Below are positions 23,052-24,385 of a stretch of 24,385 bases of DNA, one piece after another. Where the stretch lies: NCBI GenBank assembly GCA_904501675.1, contig CAJGCL010000018.1:1-24385 (forward strand). Reading direction: 5' to 3'. This DNA is from Clostridiaceae bacterium (GTDB lineage: Bacteria; Bacillota; Clostridia; Oscillospirales; Acutalibacteraceae). The translations under genes were made by a program, and so were the position numbers. The number at the start of each line of letters is the position of its first letter. Position 1 is the first letter of the stretch. Below the pieces are notes generated by a model. It was not told the DNA's origin. It worked only from the letters and a program-made list of their open reading frames with translations, and made no database searches.

Positions 23052-24110
23052 ATGATAAATAATTTTTATAACGGCAAGAAGGTTCTTGTTACAGGTCATA
23101 CAGGATTTAAAGGCACATGGCTTTGTAAAATGCTTTACGATATGGGTGCAGATGTTGTGGGCTACGCCCTCACTCCTCCCACCCAGCCTTCTCTCTATGA
23201 ACTTTCAGGGATAGACAATCACATAAAATCATATATAGCTGATATTCGTGATTATGAAACCCTTATGTCGGTTTTCGAAAAAGAAAAACCTGAAATAGTT
23301 TTCCACCTTGCAGCACAACCTATTGTTCGCGATAGCTATAAAGACCCGTTATACACTTACGAAACAAATGTTATGGGCACTGTTAACGTATGTGAATGTA
23401 TAAGAAAAACAGACTGTGTCCGTTCATTTTTAAATGTAACAACCGATAAGGTTTATGAGAATTGCGATACAAACGTTGCTTTTACAGAGGACATGCCTTT
23501 GGATGGCTATGACCCTTACTCAAACAGCAAATCTTGTTCAGAGCTTGTAACACACAGCTATAAAAAATCCTTTTTTGATAAGAGCAATATTTCAGTTTCA
23601 ACCGCAAGAGCAGGAAATGTTATCGGCGGCGGTGATTTCGCTAATGACAGACTTATCCCTGACTGCGTACGTGCTGCAATGAAAAATGAAGATATTATAA
23701 TACGTAATCCTTATTCAACAAGACCATTTCAACATGTTCTTGAGCCGCTTTCAGTTTATATGACTATTGCTGAAAAGCAGTATCATAACCCTGAAATTCA
23801 AGGTTACTACAATGTGGGACCTGATGAATGCGACTGTCGCACAACAGGAGACCTTGCAACAATGTTCTGCAACGCCTGGGGCAATGGTTTGAAGTGGATT
23901 AACGTTTGTGAAGAAAATGCACCACACGAGGCGTCATTCTTAAGACTCAACACAGACAAAATCAAATCCATTTTCGGCTGGAAACCGGTATGGAATGTTG
24001 AAAAGGCTGTTGAAAAAACTGTTGAATGGACCAAGGTTTTTGAGAGCAACGGAAACATTGCAGATATAATGACAAAACAAATAAAAGACTTTCTCAGAAC
24101 AGGGGCATAA
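23052..24110 (+). CDS. rfbG: CDP-glucose 4,6-dehydratase
   Basis: A 352-residue extended short-chain dehydrogenase/reductase that converts CDP-glucose to CDP-4-keto-6-deoxyglucose using bound NAD. The Rossmann motif TGHTGFKG is at residues 14-21; catalytic T131-D132-K133 lie in TTDKVY; and Y156-SNS-K160 is the YxxxK pair. Family signatures AGNVIGGGDFANDRLIPD and RPFQHVLEPL are present. The ATG at 23052 was chosen over an upstream in-frame ATG at 23013, because that one is inside rfbF and the chosen start gives the standard N-terminus. It lies 2 nt after the rfbF stop and 2 nt before rfbH. Confidence 0.95.
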   Translation: MINNFYNGKKVLVTGHTGFKGTWLCKMLYDMGADVVGYALTPPTQPSLYELSGIDNHIKSYIADIRDYETLMSVFEKEKPEIVFHLAAQPIVRDSYKDPLYTYETNVMGTVNVCECIRKTDCVRSFLNVTTDKVYENCDTNVAFTEDMPLDGYDPYSNSKSCSELVTHSYKKSFFDKSNISVSTARAGNVIGGGDFANDRLIPDCVRAAMKNEDIIIRNPYSTRPFQHVLEPLSVYMTIAEKQYHNPEIQGYYNVGPDECDCRTTGDLATMFCNAWGNGLKWINVCEENAPHEASFLRLNTDKIKSIFGWKPVWNVEKAVEKTVEWTKVFESNGNIADIMTKQIKDFLRTGA

Positions 24111-24112
24111 AA

Positions 24113-24385
24113 ATGTTAGAAAACCTTACTAAAGAACAAGCAAAAGAAAAAATTCTCTCATTAGTTGAGGAATATTACAATAATTTCATGCAAAAGCCAC
24201 CTTACAAAGAAGGTGACAGAATTTCATATGCAGGCAGAGTTTTCGATGCAGAAGAAATGAAAAACCTTACAGATTCTGCGCTTGATTTCTGGTTAACATC
24301 AGGAAGATACTGTGAGGAATTCGAAAAGAAGTTAGGTGAATATTTAGGAACTAAATATGTTTCCTTGGTCAACTCAGGCTCATCT
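24113..24385 (+). CDS. rfbH: CDP-6-deoxy-4-hexulose 3-dehydrase, N-terminal part
   Basis: The first 91 residues of a PLP/[2Fe-2S]-type sugar 3-dehydrase, open to the window edge. ISYAGRVFDAEEMKNL and DFWLTSGRYCEEFEKKL, ending in VSLVNSGSS, are the RfbH/AscC signature, with the end being the start of the PLP-phosphate-binding segment of aspartate-aminotransferase-fold enzymes. It removes the C3 hydroxyl of CDP-4-keto-6-deoxyglucose, so the cell makes a 3,6-dideoxyhexose. It begins 2 nt after rfbG. The AGGGGC just before the rfbG stop may serve as Shine-Dalgarno. Most of the protein, including the His that replaces the usual PLP Lys, lies beyond the window. Confidence 0.93.
   Translation, partial: MLENLTKEQAKEKILSLVEEYYNNFMQKPPYKEGDRISYAGRVFDAEEMKNLTDSALDFWLTSGRYCEEFEKKLGEYLGTKYVSLVNSGSS

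Overview
The window looks like an AT-rich chromosome segment from a Gram-positive gut anaerobe, probably a clostridial Firmicute. The signs are strong Shine-Dalgarno sequences, consensus sigma-A promoters (TTGACA/TATAAT-like with 17-18 bp spacers), dense operons and the gene content (YkvA-like DUF1232, YfhO, Crp/Fnr with TlpA/CcdA/TrxB, intracellular fucosidase). No mobile element, CRISPR array, tRNA or rRNA was seen, and no gene-free stretch exceeds 300 bases.

Layout. (1) 1-3200: the end of a BNR/sialidase-like gene, a shared terminator, then a leftward set: a six-hairpin (GH95-like) glycosidase, a P-loop kinase-like ATPase and an MGMT-like DNA-binding protein. (2) 3228-4781: a rightward HTH regulator with its own terminator, then a three-gene run of a small ORF, a DUF1232 protein and a small membrane protein. 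(3) 4802-8130: a thiol-redox module. trxB-ccdA-tlpA run leftward, divergent from a Crp/Fnr regulator, with trxA convergent to that regulator. The trxB and trxA promoters carry the same 15-bp palindrome (TGTGAT-N3-ATCACA) at exactly the same distance from the -10 box, which points to a local Crp/Fnr regulon. (4) 8154-10833: a rightward Gfo/Idh/MocA oxidoreductase, RPE/AlsE-like epimerase and ribokinase-like kinase operon. (5) 10832-17903: a leftward six-gene operon with an aldose dehydrogenase, an LgoD-like zinc dehydrogenase, UxaB, UxaA, a fuconolactonase-like amidohydrolase and a GH29 alpha-L-fucosidase. (6) 17953-24385: a surface-glycan locus, with a flippase and a YfhO membrane protein leftward and rfbF-rfbG-rfbH (CDP-3,6-dideoxyhexose synthesis) rightward, the last running off the window.

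How the parts fit. The operon at 10.8-17.9 kb can be read as a complete route from a fucosylated (or L-galactosylated) oligosaccharide in the cytoplasm to a 2-keto-3-deoxy sugar acid: release by GH29, C1 oxidation, lactone opening, C5 oxidation, C5 reduction with inversion, then dehydration. The LgoD-UxaB-UxaA trio is known for L-galactonate. Using it for L-fuconate would be a variant of fucose catabolism that I do not recognise as described. This and the thioredoxin Crp/Fnr regulon are the two most interesting points.
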